This document shows, piece after piece, positions 52,091-60,117 of a stretch of DNA of 64,000 bases. A program made the position numbers and the translations under genes. Origin of the DNA: G963663315 sp963668255. GTDB lineage: Bacteria; Pseudomonadota; Gammaproteobacteria; Arenicellales; Poriferihabitantaceae. Numbering within the stretch: position 1 is the stretch's first letter; each line of letters opens with the position of its first letter. The notes beneath the pieces are model-generated. The model made no database searches and had not been told where the DNA came from. It saw only the letters and a list, made by a program, of their open reading frames with translations. The stretch spans positions 2,232,001 to 2,296,000 of the forward strand of contig OZ220708.1 in assembly GCA_965116595.1 (NCBI GenBank), read 5' to 3'.

Positions 52091-53212
52091 TCATTCCGGG
52101 CCTGAAAACGGCAGCGTCATAATTCGGCCCGGTCTGTTGCCATGCCCGGGAATCTGCACCCGGATACGGGTGTCAGGCATACAGTGTTCTTTACTGATCA
52201 TCGCCAATGCCACATTGTTTTTGAAGCGTGGCGACCAGATTGCAGAGGTCACCATGCCGACTTGTCGTGAGCCGGCCATGACCAGCCAGGGTTTCCGGCA
52301 CGGCGGGCAGGCGTCACCGTCAAATAATACACCACGAATGATCTGGCGTACCCCGTCAGAGGCGATTTTTCTCAGCGCGTCCCGCCCGATAAAGTCGAAG
52401 GAGCCATCCAGTTGGCAGAAGCGGTCAAATGCGCATTCAAACGGATTGTTTTCGCGTGTCATGTCGTTGCCGTAGGAAAGCAGTCCGCTTTCGACGCGTT
52501 CGATCAGATTCGGGCTGCCCGGAGCGACATTCAGGTCGTCGCCGGCTTTCCACAAAGCATCCCACAACTCCAGCCCCAATGCCGGTTTTGCAGGATAAAT
52601 TTCGAACCCGCCCTGTTTGCTGTATCCCGACCTGGCCACAATATGCAAATGGTCACGGAATTTGAGTTTTTCAAAACGAAAATAACGGATATCCCTCACC
52701 GTATCGCCAAAAATACGCGCCATTAGATCATCCGACTTCGGTCCCTGTACCGAAAGAGGCCAGACATCCGGTTCATCAACAGCAACGTTCAACCGCATGC
52801 CTGTCGCCAGTCCCATTGCCCACAACAATATGTCGGAATCGGAAATTGACAACCAGAAATGATCTTCGGCCAGCTTCAGGATTATCGGGTCATTCAGCAT
52901 GCCACCCTTGTCGTCGACCATCGGCGCATACAGGCATTGCCCCGGTTGCGCCCGGCGCAGGTCACGCGGTGTCATGAATTGCGTCAGCCAGGCCGCGTCC
53001 GGGCCGCGTAGTTCAACCTGTCGCTGACAGCCCACATCCCATAATTGCACGTGCTCTTTCAAGTGCCGGTAATCATCGACAACAGACCGGCGAAATGCCT
53101 TTGGCAGAATCGTATGATTGACGACCGAGTAACCCGAAACGCCAAGCGATTCGATGCGCGGTGTATACGGAGTCGCTCTAATCCGGCGTGATACCAGCAG
53201 TTTGGGTGTCAT
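52091..53212 (-). CDS. dmdA: DmdA-like dimethylsulfoniopropionate demethylase (GcvT superfamily)
   Basis: A 373-residue GcvT-fold protein that matches the SAR11 DmdA sequence, as I remember it, far better than GcvT: SRRIRATPYTPRIESLGVSG, HLKEHVQLWDVGCQRQVEL, PDVWPLSVQGPKSDDLM, ARSGYSKQGGFEIY, NLIERVESGLLSYGND and the ENPFEC-like NNPFECAFDRFC. DmdA moves a methyl group from dimethylsulfoniopropionate to tetrahydrofolate, yielding methylmercaptopropionate and 5-methyl-THF. The family also contains DmdA-like proteins acting on other methylated compounds. No dmdB/C/D is in the window. It is upstream of gcvT and downstream of the hydroxyisourate-hydrolase-like gene, with an 18-base gap. Confidence 0.82.
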   Translation of the reverse strand: MTPKLLVSRRIRATPYTPRIESLGVSGYSVVNHTILPKAFRRSVVDDYRHLKEHVQLWDVGCQRQVELRGPDAAWLTQFMTPRDLRRAQPGQCLYAPMVDDKGGMLNDPIILKLAEDHFWLSISDSDILLWAMGLATGMRLNVAVDEPDVWPLSVQGPKSDDLMARIFGDTVRDIRYFRFEKLKFRDHLHIVARSGYSKQGGFEIYPAKPALGLELWDALWKAGDDLNVAPGSPNLIERVESGLLSYGNDMTRENNPFECAFDRFCQLDGSFDFIGRDALRKIASDGVRQIIRGVLFDGDACPPCRKPWLVMAGSRQVGMVTSAIWSPRFKNNVALAMISKEHCMPDTRIRVQIPGHGNRPGRIMTLPFSGPE

Positions 53213-53230
53213 AAAATCAGGCGCTTTCCA

Positions 53231-53584
53231 TTACGTCGACCACCACACTGAGTATGAATGAGGTGATAGCATGACCGGGATGTGGCAGCGCATTTCGGGG
53301 TCGGGCACGGCAAATCGCACGACCACCGTTTTTACGGTCAGCCGGTCAATTAATTCTGGTATGAACTTCGAGAAATAATCGGCGCTGTGCAATACCAGTT
53401 CGTATTCACCGCCAGCGCCGCCGGAATCGAACGATTCGCAAATTCGGCCTTCGGAATCGGCGAAAATATCAAATACAAGTGTTTTACCGGTACCGCCGTC
53501 ACGTTCAAAAAGTTCGGCGCGAATTCCCGTCGCCGAACCGCCGGTGACCGAATCGAGAATGTGCGATGAAACTGTCGCCATCAC
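53231..53584 (-). CDS. Hydroxyisourate hydrolase/transthyretin-like protein with altered C-terminal motif
   Basis: A 117-residue protein that begins VSSHILDSVTGG (catalytic His8 region), has Arg47 in DSEGRI and ends HIPVMLSPHSYSV followed by WWST. His8, Arg47 and the HIP histidine (101) match catalytic residues of 5-hydroxyisourate hydrolase. The diagnostic C-terminal YRGS is replaced by WWST, losing the arginine. In the urate pathway the family hydrolyses 5-hydroxyisourate. No urate oxidase, OHCU decarboxylase or allantoinase is nearby, and the gene sits three bases after the ThDP enzyme gene. Function is therefore doubtful; a hydrolase for another labile cyclic intermediate is possible. Confidence 0.75.
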   Translation of the reverse strand: MMATVSSHILDSVTGGSATGIRAELFERDGGTGKTLVFDIFADSEGRICESFDSGGAGGEYELVLHSADYFSKFIPELIDRLTVKTVVVRFAVPDPEMRCHIPVMLSPHSYSVWWST

Positions 53585-53587
53585 CGG

Positions 53588-55303
53588 TTACTCAATGGAT
53601 GCCTTGTCACGTTTACTGGTTGTTGCCAGAACAATCGGGCTGATATGTCCGACCGTTCTGACATTCACGCAGGCGGTTTTACCGCTGGCAATCGCCCGCT
53701 TGATCGCGGGTACGATCTGCTTGCGTTTTTCCACCAGTTCACCATAACCGCCCAGACCCTCAAACAGTGTGTGAAAGGGTATATCGCGAAAATCAGTGGC
53801 AAAATGTTTTTGATTGGCAAACAGGCGTTCCTGTTGTTGGGAAATACAATCGAGACCGCCATTGTTGTCGACTACAACCACAATCGGGAGAATCTCCTGA
53901 AACGAGGTTTCGATACTTGAACCACCCGACAGGAATGCCCCATCGCCGCTGATGACAATCACATTGTCTTTCGGGTTGTTCAGCTTTGCAGCAGTCGCTA
54001 ATGGTACACCGACACCGAGCATGCTGAAACTGCCGGGATGCAGGATGTTGCCGAGCTTCTGTCCTTTCCAGCCAGCGATGTTGACTGCGATTTCCGACCA
54101 GAAATGGGTATTGCCGCCGTCGATCACCAGACAGTCCTTCTCCCCCATTGCGGTTTGTACGTCAAGAGCCAGTTGAAGAGGGTGAATTCTGTCATCGTCC
54201 AGTTGTGGAATATCGGCTATCGTTTGTTCTACCCATTCGCCACGTTTTTGCCGATTGGTATTGAGCCAGTCCCGCCTGAATGGTTCAATCGTCTTCAGCG
54301 CTTCGAAGAATGCAGCCGGGTCGCTCAGCAGTACATGATCTGCAGAACGATTGAACTCGATTTCTTCGTGCGAACCGTTGACGCAAATCAGTTGCGTCGA
54401 CTCGGGGAACAGTGGTGGATTTCCAAAATTCATCTGGTTGTCAAGACGTGCGCCAACCATAATGACGACATCCGACTCATGCAAGGCGTATCCTGACGGT
54501 GCATACTGATGGATATCAGCCAGTCCCATATAGGCATCGCACTCCTCGCCCAGAAGTTTTTGATGGTATGGCACATTGAATACCGGGATGCCGAGCAGGC
54601 GGGCAGTGTCTTCGAGCTGTGATTCAGCCCGGGACCACCAGATTCCGTGTCCGCCAATCAGTACCGGTTTGTCTGCGTTGCGTATCACATCCAGGACTCC
54701 GGACAAATCATCCGGGCACGGCCATGCGCGCGGCGGCTTTTTTGCAGTGCGGTCAAACGGGCGTTCGTCACGCATCGCATGTTCTTCGTATGAACTGAAC
54801 ATGATGTCCACCGGCACACTCAAATGCACCGCTCCGGGATAACCGCTCATTGCAATTTTCCAGGCGCGGTCAACAAATTCCGACATGCGTTCGCCATCGG
54901 TTACCGATGCGCTGTATTTTGTCAGCGGTGCTGCGATAGCGACATCATCGATTTCCTTGAAGCCTCCGCTTCCCTGTCGCTTCAATGTACTCGAACCAGT
55001 GATGAAAATGACCGGGGATCGTTCTCCCCAGGCTTCCATCATGGCCGGAACGGCATTGGCGAACCCTTCCGGTCCGACCAGACAGACGGCAGGGTTTCGG
55101 GTAATCCGTGTATGTCCGTCAGCCAGATGTCCGGCAACCTGCTCATGCGGAGTATTGATCACTGCAATGCCGCATTGCATGAACCCTTCCAGTGCAGGAT
55201 TGCAAAACCCGCCGCTCAAGGTGTAAACCTGTGTAACGCCTTTTTCCATTAATGCACGTGCCAGCAGGGCGCCGCCACGTACTTTTATTGTATTTTCCAT
55301 CAA
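53588..55303 (-). CDS. Thiamin diphosphate enzyme of the 2-hydroxyacyl-CoA lyase/oxalyl-CoA decarboxylase-like group
   Basis: A 571-residue ThDP enzyme with three domains. The Pyr domain holds the catalytic Glu54 in TPHEQVAGHLADGHTR. A central domain covers about 190-330. The PP domain has the GDGAFLSGG motif at 453 and the closing Asn480-Asn481 that bind magnesium-diphosphate. The GSSTLKRQGSGGFKEI region and TKYSASV resemble 2-hydroxyacyl-CoA lyase and oxalyl-CoA decarboxylase more than acetolactate synthase, and no small regulatory subunit is present. These enzymes cleave or join carbon-carbon bonds next to a carbonyl. The neighbouring FMN 2-hydroxyacid oxidase, 18 bases upstream, suggests both act on 2-hydroxy or 2-oxo acids. 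Substrate unknown. Confidence 0.83.
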   Translation of the reverse strand: MMENTIKVRGGALLARALMEKGVTQVYTLSGGFCNPALEGFMQCGIAVINTPHEQVAGHLADGHTRITRNPAVCLVGPEGFANAVPAMMEAWGERSPVIFITGSSTLKRQGSGGFKEIDDVAIAAPLTKYSASVTDGERMSEFVDRAWKIAMSGYPGAVHLSVPVDIMFSSYEEHAMRDERPFDRTAKKPPRAWPCPDDLSGVLDVIRNADKPVLIGGHGIWWSRAESQLEDTARLLGIPVFNVPYHQKLLGEECDAYMGLADIHQYAPSGYALHESDVVIMVGARLDNQMNFGNPPLFPESTQLICVNGSHEEIEFNRSADHVLLSDPAAFFEALKTIEPFRRDWLNTNRQKRGEWVEQTIADIPQLDDDRIHPLQLALDVQTAMGEKDCLVIDGGNTHFWSEIAVNIAGWKGQKLGNILHPGSFSMLGVGVPLATAAKLNNPKDNVIVISGDGAFLSGGSSIETSFQEILPIVVVVDNNGGLDCISQQQERLFANQKHFATDFRDIPFHTLFEGLGGYGELVEKRKQIVPAIKRAIASGKTACVNVRTVGHISPIVLATTSKRDKASIE

Positions 55304-55321
55304 GCCGAATTCAGTTTGAAT

Positions 55322-56449
55322 TTATGTTGAACCGTCAAATACCACATTGTGATCAACATCGTTGATATCCGGTCTGCCGATTTGTGCCAGTGTGGTATCG
55401 ACCTGTCTGACCAGCATATCGATAATATCATCCAAACCGTGTTCCCCTGCGGCGCCGATAGCATACAGGAATGGTCGGCCCAGCAACACAAAATCGGCGC
55501 CGAGCGCCAGCGCCTTGACAATTGATTCACCGTTGCGGACACCGCTGTCGAACAGGATTGTACAATCGTCGCCGACAGCGGCGCGAATCGCCGGCAGCGC
55601 CTGAATTGCTGCAGGGGCGCTATCGAGTTGACGTCCACCATGATTGGATACGTAGATCGCATCAACCCCGGCTTCCCGAATACGCACAGCATCTTCCGGC
55701 AATAATACGCCCTTGACGATCAGCCTGCCTTTCCAGCGTTTACGCAGACGGTCGAGAAATTTCAGGTCGACTCTGCCGCGACTTTCGTTGCGGACAAATT
55801 TACTGTTGGTTTTGCCACCGGCATTGTTAGCCACTGTCGGAACGCCTTTCAAAATTGTCTCAATCGACCACCTGGGATGGGTCGCAAAATCGAAGAACTG
55901 TTTTGCCCCGATTTTCAACGGCGCCTGAAACCCGTTGCGCTGTTCGCGCGGGCGCGCCGCAACCATCGGCACATCGACTGTCAGAATCAGTATGTCGTAG
56001 CCCGCTTCTTCGGCACGTCGAACCATATCAAATGCAATTTCCTCTGACTGACCGACATATAGTTGAAACCAGGCGCATTTACCGGCGCGTTGCCGGGTGA
56101 CCTCGATGTTGCTTGAGGCCATCGTAGACAGTCCCAGCGGAATATTGTATTTGACTGCCGCCGCCGCCAGCATTTTATCGGCGCCGGGCCAGGCAAGATC
56201 ACACATGCCCATTGGGGCGATTCCGAACGGCAGACTCCATTCACGGCCGAGACATGTTTTTTTCATGTTGCGGTTTTCGACATTCAGCAATACACGAGGC
56301 TGCAAACGAATACGTTCGAGCAGAGCGCGATTCTGACCAGACGCAATCTCTTCTCCTGCCGCACCATCGACATAATCAAACATCATTCCCGGCATGCGTC
56401 GCTTTGCCGCCGCACGCACATCATCGACGGTGAAGAATTTACCGGGCAT
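55322..56449 (-). CDS. FMN-dependent L-2-hydroxyacid oxidase/dehydrogenase (glycolate oxidase/LldD family)
   Basis: A 375-residue TIM-barrel flavoenzyme with all the family catalytic residues visible: Tyr26 in FDYVDGAA, Tyr131 in FQLYVG, Asp159 in TVDVP, Lys246 in VKGVL, and His270/Arg273 in SNHGGRQLDSAPA. It oxidises an (S)-2-hydroxy acid such as lactate, glycolate or a longer hydroxy acid to the 2-oxo acid. No long membrane-binding loop is evident, so it is probably soluble. It is upstream of the ThDP enzyme gene with an 18-base gap, which suggests a two-step pathway. Confidence 0.9.
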   Translation of the reverse strand: MPGKFFTVDDVRAAAKRRMPGMMFDYVDGAAGEEIASGQNRALLERIRLQPRVLLNVENRNMKKTCLGREWSLPFGIAPMGMCDLAWPGADKMLAAAAVKYNIPLGLSTMASSNIEVTRQRAGKCAWFQLYVGQSEEIAFDMVRRAEEAGYDILILTVDVPMVAARPREQRNGFQAPLKIGAKQFFDFATHPRWSIETILKGVPTVANNAGGKTNSKFVRNESRGRVDLKFLDRLRKRWKGRLIVKGVLLPEDAVRIREAGVDAIYVSNHGGRQLDSAPAAIQALPAIRAAVGDDCTILFDSGVRNGESIVKALALGADFVLLGRPFLYAIGAAGEHGLDDIIDMLVRQVDTTLAQIGRPDINDVDHNVVFDGST

Positions 56450-56520
56450 TCGATAAAATCACAGACATGCTCAATCCTGAATATGTGTCAAGTTGGAAAC
56501 TGGGCAGGAGAAAAAAAGGC

Positions 56521-57441
56521 TTACAAAAACTTCTTTGTGGCTTCCCGGTAGTTTGCACATTTCTGCAGGTAGTGGGCGGAACTTACCGGCATTGGCACGC
56601 GTACATTGGATATCCAGGTAATAAGCTCCTTGCCTGTCTGAAGCAGCTTTGTACCGTGTTTGATGTGGCGCTCCAGGCTGGTGGATGCGGTTGCGGGAAT
56701 GTTCGCCCGAAAGTCCAATATCTTTTCACCATCAGCAACAAACTCTGGCCAGATGGTCAGATAATCCGGGTCGCTACGCAGGACTTCGCTTTCATTTTTG
56801 GCAATCAGGATAAAATCTTCAACCAATTCCCGGGAACCTGTGAACCACTCCAGACAGCAGATGGATTGTTCCATTGTCAACCCGATTTCGTCGATCTCGC
56901 GCATTGCCTGAGCGACTTTTCTATACCGGCTGCAATAATAATCTGCAATCGACATGGTAAATACCTTGACCGGTTCTCCCCAGAGCTCATCGACGCCTTC
57001 TTCACCACTGTGATGCTTGACATTGCCACTCAAGGACAGGGCTTCGGATAAACAGCTCGAACACTGACACATCAAATCATCATCATCGGCAATATGAATT
57101 CCCCGTTCCTCCAGGTCCACGATGGTGGTGAAAATGTCTGTCGCGCGATTGAAGAGGGCGCCTGCCAGCATCGCGGCATTGACTCGTTTGCGTTGCTCAT
57201 TGGTTTCCTGTTCGTAAGCCTGTCTTACCTCGTCGAGTTTGTCTCCGGGAGTATTGATCCCGGGTTCGGTATGGTGGAAAGTCCTGCGGGTCAGGGCATC
57301 GAGGAGTTTCTTTTTTTCGGGAAGCGTATCTTCAGGAGGTTCATAGTAACGAATCCAGTACCCATCGAAATAAATATGATCGACATTGTTGATTTGGCGG
57401 ATTTGGCCATTTTCAGCATAGTCCGTTTTTGACACAAACAT
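56521..57441 (-). CDS. Conserved-looking protein of unknown function with a CxCxxC motif
   Basis: I do not recognise this 306-residue protein. It is acidic and appears mostly helical. It has a Tyr-rich start (IYFDGYWIRYYEPPED), a CxCxxC motif at about 153-158 within a stretch beginning DDDDLMCQCSSCLSEA, and two further cysteines in QSICCLEWF. There is no signal peptide or membrane segment. The cysteines could bind zinc or an iron-sulfur cluster. It lies between the 2-hydroxyacid oxidase and class III aminotransferase genes, all on one strand with gaps of 71 and 42 bases, so a role in the same pathway or as a maturation or regulatory protein is likely. Confidence 0.75.
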   Translation of the reverse strand: MFVSKTDYAENGQIRQINNVDHIYFDGYWIRYYEPPEDTLPEKKKLLDALTRRTFHHTEPGINTPGDKLDEVRQAYEQETNEQRKRVNAAMLAGALFNRATDIFTTIVDLEERGIHIADDDDLMCQCSSCLSEALSLSGNVKHHSGEEGVDELWGEPVKVFTMSIADYYCSRYRKVAQAMREIDEIGLTMEQSICCLEWFTGSRELVEDFILIAKNESEVLRSDPDYLTIWPEFVADGEKILDFRANIPATASTSLERHIKHGTKLLQTGKELITWISNVRVPMPVSSAHYLQKCANYREATKKFL

Positions 57442-57483
57442 CTGAAATCGCCCGCTATCTATGCAGGAAGGATAGGATAAGCG

Positions 57484-58848
57484 CTAATTGTACAGCGTTT
57501 CAAGGGTTTCGTCGAGACTGCTCCTGATCAGATCATGCAGGTCGTCGATCTGTGCCTTGCTGATGATCAGCGGAGGACAAACAACCATTGAATCCCCTAT
57601 GGCGCGCATTATCAGGCCGTTTTTCATGCTCACATCGCGACAGATGATGCCGGCCCCTCCCTTGTCGTCGTATTTTTCCTTTGTATCCTTGTTCCTGACC
57701 AGTTCCAGCGCACCCATGAAACCCACTCCACGCACTTCACCGACCAGTGGATGAGTACCCAGGGAAGCAATTTTTGACTGAAGGTAATCCATCGTATTGT
57801 CCCGTGCCCGCTCGATAATTCTTTCATCGCGGATGATCTGGAGGTTTTTCAGCGCTACCGCACATGCCACCGGGTGACCGGAATAAGTATAACCATGCAT
57901 GAACTCGCCGCCTTTTGAGTCTAAAACCTCAGCAATCCGGTCGGCAATCATCACCGCCCCGACAGGCTGATAGCCGGATGATAATCCTTTTGCCATGGTC
58001 ATCAGGTCTGCTTCGATGCTATAGGTATCGACACCGAACCATTCCCCGGTACGACCGAATCCGCATATCACCTCATCCACGCATAGCAAAACATCGTACT
58101 TTCTGCAAATTCGGTTGATTTCCGGCCAGTATGTCTGCGGTGGCACAATAACCCCTCCTGCCCCCTGAACCGGTTCTGCGATAAATGCCGCCACCCGGTC
58201 GGCGCCGACTTCGAGTATTTTCCTTTCAAGCGCCCCGGCGCATTGCAGTCCGAATTCTTCCGGGCTCAGGTCACCCCCTTCGCGATAGTAATATGGTTGA
58301 TCGATATGCTCGATGTTCGGGATCGGCATCCCACCCTGGGCATGGATACCTTTCATGCCTCCAAGACTGCCTCCGGCCATGGTGCTGCCATGATAGGCAT
58401 TGTGACGGCTGATCACGATATTGCGGTCAGGCTTATCCTGGCATTCCCAGAAATATCGCACTATTCTGATTACAGTATCGTTGCCATCGGATCCCGAGCA
58501 ACCGAAAAATGTCCGGTTGATATGCGGTGGGGTGACTGTTGCCAGCATCTCTGCCAATTCGACCGCAGGCAATTGAGCGGTCAGAAAGAAGCTGTTGTAG
58601 TAAGGCAATTGTTCCATTTGCAATTTGGCTGTTTCGGCAAGTTCGGTTCTTCCGTAACCGATGTTCACGCACCACAGGCCGGACATCCCGTCAAGATATT
58701 TATTTCCGTCGCTGTCATATATATAGATATTTTCGGCGCCAGTGATAATCCGGGCTCCCTTTTTATACATGTCCGTATGATCGGTAAATGGATGGATATA
58801 GTGCTTGCGGTCAAGTGACTGAAGTTCTGCAGTATTGTATTGTCGCAT
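57484..58848 (-). CDS. Class III (omega-amino acid type) PLP aminotransferase
   Basis: A 454-residue aminotransferase with PLP Lys287 in MAKGLSSGYQPVGAV, the Asp258 ligand in LCVDEVICGFGRTG, and the substrate-side YNSFF segment. The usual GSEAN block is GSDGND here, an uncommon variant. It resembles omega-amino acid:pyruvate, putrescine:pyruvate and taurine:pyruvate enzymes. It moves an amino group between an amine or omega-amino acid and a 2-oxo acid such as pyruvate or glyoxylate. The location near an ATP sulfurylase, a DmdA-like enzyme and glycine cleavage genes fits taurine, beta-alanine or glyoxylate as substrate, but the sequence alone does not decide. Confidence 0.87.
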   Translation of the reverse strand: MRQYNTAELQSLDRKHYIHPFTDHTDMYKKGARIITGAENIYIYDSDGNKYLDGMSGLWCVNIGYGRTELAETAKLQMEQLPYYNSFFLTAQLPAVELAEMLATVTPPHINRTFFGCSGSDGNDTVIRIVRYFWECQDKPDRNIVISRHNAYHGSTMAGGSLGGMKGIHAQGGMPIPNIEHIDQPYYYREGGDLSPEEFGLQCAGALERKILEVGADRVAAFIAEPVQGAGGVIVPPQTYWPEINRICRKYDVLLCVDEVICGFGRTGEWFGVDTYSIEADLMTMAKGLSSGYQPVGAVMIADRIAEVLDSKGGEFMHGYTYSGHPVACAVALKNLQIIRDERIIERARDNTMDYLQSKIASLGTHPLVGEVRGVGFMGALELVRNKDTKEKYDDKGGAGIICRDVSMKNGLIMRAIGDSMVVCPPLIISKAQIDDLHDLIRSSLDETLETLYN

Positions 58849-58894
58849 GGGATTAAATTGTCATTGGTCAGAGGGATGGAATGTATTTCCCAAT

Positions 58895-60088
58895 TTATTT
58901 CGATTGAATCGACTGGTAGTAATCCATCAGTATTTTTGCAACTTCCGGCCTCGAAAACTCGGGGGGAGGGGCGATCCCGTCGGACAGCATTTCCCTGACC
59001 CTGGTTCCCGACAAGAGAACGAAGTCCGAGAGTTCATGATCAGGGGCTTCTCTCATCATAACCACTTTATCCAGTTTTTTCGAGTATGCTGTATGGTCTG
59101 CGTTGAATATTTCAATCTCAAGGGCGTCTTGCGGGACTTCGTTCCCGAAAATTGTCTGGGCATCAAAAGCGCCGTAATAATCTCCGACACCTGCATGATC
59201 CCGGCCGATTATAAAATGGGTCGCACCCATGTTTTGACGGAAAATGGCATGTAATACTGCCTCCCTCGGTCCCGCGTAGAGCATGTCAAAGCCGTACCCG
59301 GTAATCATCATTGTATTTGGAGGAAAGTAGTGTTCGACCATGGTTCTGATCGCAGCATCCCTGACATCAGCGGGAATGTCTCCTGGTTTGAGTTTACCCA
59401 GCAGCATGTGAATGACGCAGCCGTCCGCACCCACCCTCTGCATCGTAATCCTGCATAGTTCCTCGTGCGCGAGGTGCATCGGATTTCGGGTCTGGAATGC
59501 GACCACCCTGTTCCAGCCATTGGCTTCAATCTGTGCCCGTATTTCGTATGCGGTTCGGAATGTTTCTGAAAACTCAGTCTTGAAATAACTGAAATTGAGG
59601 ACATGTATCGGCCCGGACAACAGTGTCCTGCCTTGGGCGAGAAATTCAGCAACCCCCGGATGCTTTCTGTCCCGGGTGCGGTAAACATGGTCACAGATTT
59701 CCATCATTTCATCTTCCGGCATGGATTCGATGCCGTTGACCTGCATAATCGCCAGAGCAGGGTGGCCATCCACATTGGGGTCAAGTAACGCGATAGTCTG
59801 CCCGACTTCAATATGCCCGGCCTGTTCGACCAGGCAATTCACCGGCGTTGGCCAGAACAACCCGTCCATGGTTCGCATGTTTCTGGCGACATTCATGCTG
59901 TCCGCCTTGTTCATGAACCCTGAAACCGGCGTGAAATAGCCCGCTCCCAGCATTACAGCATTTGCCGCTCCCGCGGAACTCATCAATACGCTGTCCAGCG
60001 AGCGGGACTGGTTTTCCAGATCTTGTCTTTCCTCAGCGTTACTGACATAAAGAGGAAGCAACTCATTGGAAGAGTGGGGTCTGATCAT
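58895..60088 (-). CDS. sat: ATP sulfurylase, homo-oligomeric Sat type
   Basis: A 397-residue ATP sulfurylase with the nucleotide motif QTRNPMHLAH at 199-208 (HxxH type) and the GRDHAGVGDYYG segment. It is of the Sat/dissimilatory type found in sulfur oxidisers, sulfate reducers and some assimilators, unrelated to CysDN. It interconverts sulfate plus ATP with adenylylsulfate plus pyrophosphate. No APS kinase domain is fused, and no aprAB, dsr or cysC/H genes are in the window, so direction (assimilation or sulfite oxidation) is open. It lies between the aminotransferase gene and aroG on the same strand. Confidence 0.93.
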   Translation of the reverse strand: MIRPHSSNELLPLYVSNAEERQDLENQSRSLDSVLMSSAGAANAVMLGAGYFTPVSGFMNKADSMNVARNMRTMDGLFWPTPVNCLVEQAGHIEVGQTIALLDPNVDGHPALAIMQVNGIESMPEDEMMEICDHVYRTRDRKHPGVAEFLAQGRTLLSGPIHVLNFSYFKTEFSETFRTAYEIRAQIEANGWNRVVAFQTRNPMHLAHEELCRITMQRVGADGCVIHMLLGKLKPGDIPADVRDAAIRTMVEHYFPPNTMMITGYGFDMLYAGPREAVLHAIFRQNMGATHFIIGRDHAGVGDYYGAFDAQTIFGNEVPQDALEIEIFNADHTAYSKKLDKVVMMREAPDHELSDFVLLSGTRVREMLSDGIAPPPEFSRPEVAKILMDYYQSIQSK

Positions 60089-60117
60089 GTTGAATCCTGA
60101 TGACTGAAATTTTTCCT

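Noticed and set aside
53231..53584. A urate-degradation locus
   Set aside because: Only the hydroxyisourate-hydrolase-like gene is present. There is no urate oxidase, OHCU decarboxylase or allantoin gene around it, and its C-terminal motif is altered.
53588..55303. Acetolactate synthase large subunit (ilvB/ilvI)
   Set aside because: There is no adjacent small subunit or ilvC, and the sequence around GSSTLKRQGSGGFKEI fits the 2-hydroxyacyl-CoA lyase/oxalyl-CoA decarboxylase group better.
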